10,049 nucleotides of DNA from JAUWMI01 sp964630455 (GTDB lineage Bacteria > Sumerlaeota > Sumerlaeia > MWCT01 > JAUWMI01): NCBI GenBank assembly GCA_964630455.1, contig CAZVVA010000145.1, forward strand, positions 1 to 10,049, written 5' to 3'. Shown here in pieces: positions 7,803-10,049 of the stretch. The notes beneath the pieces are model-generated. The model saw only the letters and a list, made by a program, of their open reading frames with translations, was not told the origin of the DNA and did not search any database. The stretch's first letter is position 1; the number at the start of each line of letters is the position of its first letter. The translations under genes were made by a program, and so were the position numbers.

Positions 7803-7859
7803 TGTCCGCCTGTGGTGGGCCTGTCCGCCTGTGGTGGGCCTGTCCGCCTCAGGCGGGAT
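7803..7859. repeat. Three tandem 19-base palindromic repeat units
   Basis: TGTCCGCCTGTGGTGGGCC occurs twice without change (7803-7821 and 7822-7840). A third, variant unit follows: TGTCCGCCTCAGGCGGGAT (7841-7859). The third contains the near-perfect palindrome CCGCCTCAGGCGG. The first two can form CCGCC/GGTGG stems with a G-U pair. The 19-base period and core match the element at 2280-2317. The array lies directly between the terminator and aroA, ending 23 bases before the aroA start codon. Confidence 0.85.
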
Positions 7860-7882
7860 TGTCCAATTCTCACATGGTATGA

Positions 7883-9187
7883 ATGGCACGACACATGATT
7901 GCACATGTCGGCTACACTGAGCGTCTGGAGGGAGCACTCTCTCCACCGTCGTCGAAAAACTATACCACGCGCTATATCCTAGCCGCGTGCCTGGCTGAAG
8001 GGGAAAGTCTGGTCTCCAACGCAGCGGAAAGCGACGATGCGGAGGCGATGATTCAGTGTTGCAGGACTCTGGGCGCGACTGTTAGCGAACGAAACGGCGA
8101 TCTTTATATTACAGGTTTCGGCAGAAGGCCGCGCAGTCCTGGACGACTCAATCCTCACAACGCTGGTGCCGTGCTGCGGTTTCTGCTCGCGATAGGAGCG
8201 TTATTGCCCGAGGTGACCTTTGAAAGCGATTTCCCTGAGTCGCTGGGGAAGCGGCCCAACGCAGATCTGCTCGACGCGCTCGCTCAGATCGGCGTGCGCT
8301 CTGACTCGGAGCAGGGTCGTCTCCCGATTACACTTCATGGCGGTACGTTAAAGGGTGGCGAGATCACGGTATCAGGCGCGGTAAGTTCACAGTATATTAG
8401 CGCGCTGTTATTTCTCGCGCCGCTGATTGGCGAAGACGTCTCTATTCGGGTGGTAAATGGGCTGAAATCAAGGCCAGCGATCCAGACTACCCTTGAAGTG
8501 ATACGCGAAGCAGGCATCGAAGTTGATGCGAGCGATGACCTGCTGTACTTTTCAATTCGCGGGGGGCAAGCCTATCAGCCCCACCACTATGATGTCCACG
8601 GCGATTACCCCGGCGCAGCGGCCATTCTCGCTGCTGCGACAATCATGCCCTCACGCATTACCATCACGCGGCTGTACGAAGACCAGCAAGGCGAGCGTGC
8701 CGCCCTGGACGTGCTGCGCTCAATGGGCGCCCAGATATCGCATCAGAGAAACAGTGTCACGATTATCTCCCCGCGCCGTGCACTTCGTGCAGTGGAATTC
8801 AATGGTGATCTTGCCACCGACGCGGTGTTGCCGCTGGTCGGCGCTGCGTGCTTCGCGCAGGGCAAATCGCGATTCTACAATGTAGGTAACCTGCGCTACA
8901 AGGAGTGTGATCGCATCTCAGTACCAATCACGGAACTGGCCCGGATTGGCGTTAGGGCTGAAGAGAAACAGGACGAGATGATTATCTATGGGAATCCGGC
9001 TGGCTTCGACGGAGGCCTGACCATTGATAGCCACAACGACCATAGGGTAGTGATGCTGCTCACGATTGTGGGCCTGCGGTGCAGGAAAGGCCTTGTCATA
9101 GCCAACGCGCAGCACGTCTCGAAATCGTACCCGAATTTTTTCCGGGATCTGAAGTCGCTTGGTGCGACAATTGAATTATCCGAGTAG
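7883..9187 (+). CDS. aroA: 3-phosphoshikimate 1-carboxyvinyltransferase (EPSP synthase), divergent
   Basis: EPSP synthase joins phosphoenolpyruvate to shikimate 3-phosphate, the sixth step toward chorismate and the aromatic amino acids. The 434-residue protein has the two-lobed enolpyruvyl transferase pattern. K25 and R30 match E. coli K22 and R27. NAGAVLR matches the NAGTAMR region, RPNADLLDAL holds the R124 equivalent, and VSSQYISALL matches VSSQ. D313 is the catalytic aspartate (TDAVLPL). E341 and R344 lie in KECDR, H387/R388 in NDHR, and K414 in SKSYPNFF. Several normally conserved positions differ: S23 of E. coli is N26, T97 is Ala, and the usual GD-x-SSA reads GDYPGAA. An aroA-like paralogue with another acceptor cannot be excluded. 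An in-frame TGA at 7880-7882 precludes an earlier start, and no Shine-Dalgarno is visible, so the ATG at 7895 is an alternative. It lies beyond a terminator and needs its own promoter. Confidence 0.88.
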   Translation: MARHMIAHVGYTERLEGALSPPSSKNYTTRYILAACLAEGESLVSNAAESDDAEAMIQCCRTLGATVSERNGDLYITGFGRRPRSPGRLNPHNAGAVLRFLLAIGALLPEVTFESDFPESLGKRPNADLLDALAQIGVRSDSEQGRLPITLHGGTLKGGEITVSGAVSSQYISALLFLAPLIGEDVSIRVVNGLKSRPAIQTTLEVIREAGIEVDASDDLLYFSIRGGQAYQPHHYDVHGDYPGAAAILAAATIMPSRITITRLYEDQQGERAALDVLRSMGAQISHQRNSVTIISPRRALRAVEFNGDLATDAVLPLVGAACFAQGKSRFYNVGNLRYKECDRISVPITELARIGVRAEEKQDEMIIYGNPAGFDGGLTIDSHNDHRVVMLLTIVGLRCRKGLVIANAQHVSKSYPNFFRDLKSLGATIELSE

Positions 9188-9277
9188 GTATTCAACGCTG
9201 GAAAAGCAAATTATTGCGGTACTAAAAGAAGGTGCCTGGGACAGGACGGCTTACAGGTTAGGAGCAATCTCGTCGTT

Positions 9278-9284
9278 AGGGAGG
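9278..9284 (+). promoter_or_regulatory. Ribosome binding site for the rhomboid gene
   Basis: AGGGAGG ends 5 bases before the ATG at 9290 and is the best Shine-Dalgarno in the window. It favours this start over the in-frame ATG at 9317. Confidence 0.75.
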
Positions 9285-9289
9285 CGTCA

Positions 9290-9994
9290 ATGCGCTCACG
9301 TGGCGCATGGTACGAGATGAATCAGTTTCTGGATTACCACCTTAGCCCGGCGGTGAAGTGGCTGATTATTATCAACACCGTTGTGCTTGTGCTGTATATG
9401 ATTATCATTCCCATAGCGAGTAAGCGTGCTTTCGATTGGTTCATGCATATACTCGGCCAACAGCCAAATCTTTCCATCTTGCATGGGATGATCTGGCAAT
9501 TCGTCACGTATATGTTTATTCATCTCGGGCCATTGCATTTTCTCTTCAACATGATTGTGGTGTGGTTTTTTGGGCCACGTTTGGAGCACCGCTGGGGATC
9601 GCAAGAGTTTCTCAAATTCTATTTTGTCGTTGGGATTGGGGCAGGCATATTTCACGCGCTTGTCTCGTTAATGGTTGGCAGGGGCTACTACCAGATTTTT
9701 GGAGCGTCTGGAGCGATTTACGGTATTCTGCTGGCGTATGCCCTGTATTGGCCGGATGACGTTGTGCTGGTATGGGGGGTCTTCCCTGTAAAAGTGAAAG
9801 TGCTGGTTGTAGTGTTTATGTTCTTAACCTTTCTCGGGTCGTTCTCACCCGTGGCGCAAGGCAACATTTCGCACCTCACGCATCTCGGTGGGCTTGTGGT
9901 GGCATTCCTCTACCTGAGAGGAGGCGATATTTTCCGCCGCACCTTACGTCCCTCACGCCGCTCGCGTTTTAAAGATCTCTTCCGCGATAGGTAG
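9290..9994 (+). CDS. Rhomboid-family intramembrane serine protease
   Basis: Rhomboids cleave transmembrane segments of other proteins within the membrane. The 234-residue protein shows six likely membrane segments, roughly at 24-44, 64-79, 80-95, 107-130, 137-155 and 170-211 (the last span covering two closely spaced helices). The catalytic serine is S140 in GASG, and the histidine is H198 in HLTHLGGL. H83 and N87 in LHFLFNMIVVWFFG supply the oxyanion-side residues. The LEHRWG motif after this helix is also typical. All active-site residues are present, so it is predicted to be an active protease rather than an inactive homologue. The C-terminus is strongly basic (RRTLRPSRRSRFKDLFRDR), consistent with a cytoplasmic tail. 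It starts 102 bases after aroA with no terminator in between, so co-transcription is possible. Its substrate cannot be guessed. The 55 bases after its stop hold nothing I can name. Confidence 0.93.
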   Translation: MRSRGAWYEMNQFLDYHLSPAVKWLIIINTVVLVLYMIIIPIASKRAFDWFMHILGQQPNLSILHGMIWQFVTYMFIHLGPLHFLFNMIVVWFFGPRLEHRWGSQEFLKFYFVVGIGAGIFHALVSLMVGRGYYQIFGASGAIYGILLAYALYWPDDVVLVWGVFPVKVKVLVVVFMFLTFLGSFSPVAQGNISHLTHLGGLVVAFLYLRGGDIFRRTLRPSRRSRFKDLFRDR

Positions 9995-10049
9995 TGCTCG
10001 ATTATAGAGTGAATACCCAACGTAGAATCATTCGCTAGGTTCGCCACAG

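Noticed and set aside
7803..7859. CRISPR array
   Set aside because: The 19-base units are directly adjacent with no spacers, each is palindromic, and no cas gene is present.
7487..7906. Open frames on both strands across rpmE, the terminator and the repeat array
   Set aside because: They run through a clear terminator and GC-rich repeats that happen to lack stops. Their composition is repeat-derived and no family is recognisable.
10008..10036. Inverted repeat AGTGAAT/ATTCGCT after the rhomboid gene as a terminator
   Set aside because: The stem is short with a G-U pair, the loop is long, and there is no T-run.

Overview
The window reads as a chromosomal segment from a diderm (Gram-negative-type) bacterium, probably an uncultivated lineage. 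An outer-membrane secretin at the left edge supports the diderm cell plan. The order polA-coaE-rho-rpmE is one I associate with the PVC superphylum (Verrucomicrobia, Lentisphaerae, Omnitrophota) and neighbouring phyla. That placement is inferred from gene order and general protein character, not from a search. All seven genes are on the + strand, base composition is moderate and even, and I see no tRNA, rRNA, CRISPR array, insertion sequence or phage gene.

Layout. (1) 1-2094: most of a secretin-family protein with three tandem N-domain-like modules, a fourth interrupted module and a C-terminal secretin barrel domain; its real N-terminus is probably upstream of the window. (2) 2095-2538: a 444-base non-coding gap carrying a two-unit palindromic repeat. 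(3) 2539-7665: polA (three-domain DNA polymerase I), coaE (dephospho-CoA kinase), rho (termination factor) and rpmE (zinc-type ribosomal protein L31), closed by a strong intrinsic terminator at 7745-7786. (4) 7803-7859: three 19-base units of the same palindromic repeat family. (5) 7883-9994: a divergent EPSP synthase (aroA) followed by a rhomboid-family intramembrane serine protease with intact catalytic residues.

How the genes fit together. polA, coaE, rho and rpmE are housekeeping functions (DNA repair and replication, CoA synthesis, transcription termination, translation). They probably form a loose transcription unit with gaps of roughly 90-100 bases. aroA lies beyond the terminator, so it needs its own promoter, which must sit in or next to the repeat array. 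The rhomboid gene has a very good ribosome binding site and no terminator before it, so it could be co-transcribed with aroA, although no functional link is evident. For polA, coaE and rho the longest open frame runs 20-44 codons upstream of the start I prefer, so starts were set from family N-termini and Shine-Dalgarno positions.

I do not see a convincing new biological system. The items most worth a second look are the 19-base-period palindromic repeats at two loci, the substituted substrate-site motifs in AroA, and the modular, insertion-bearing N-terminal half of the secretin.
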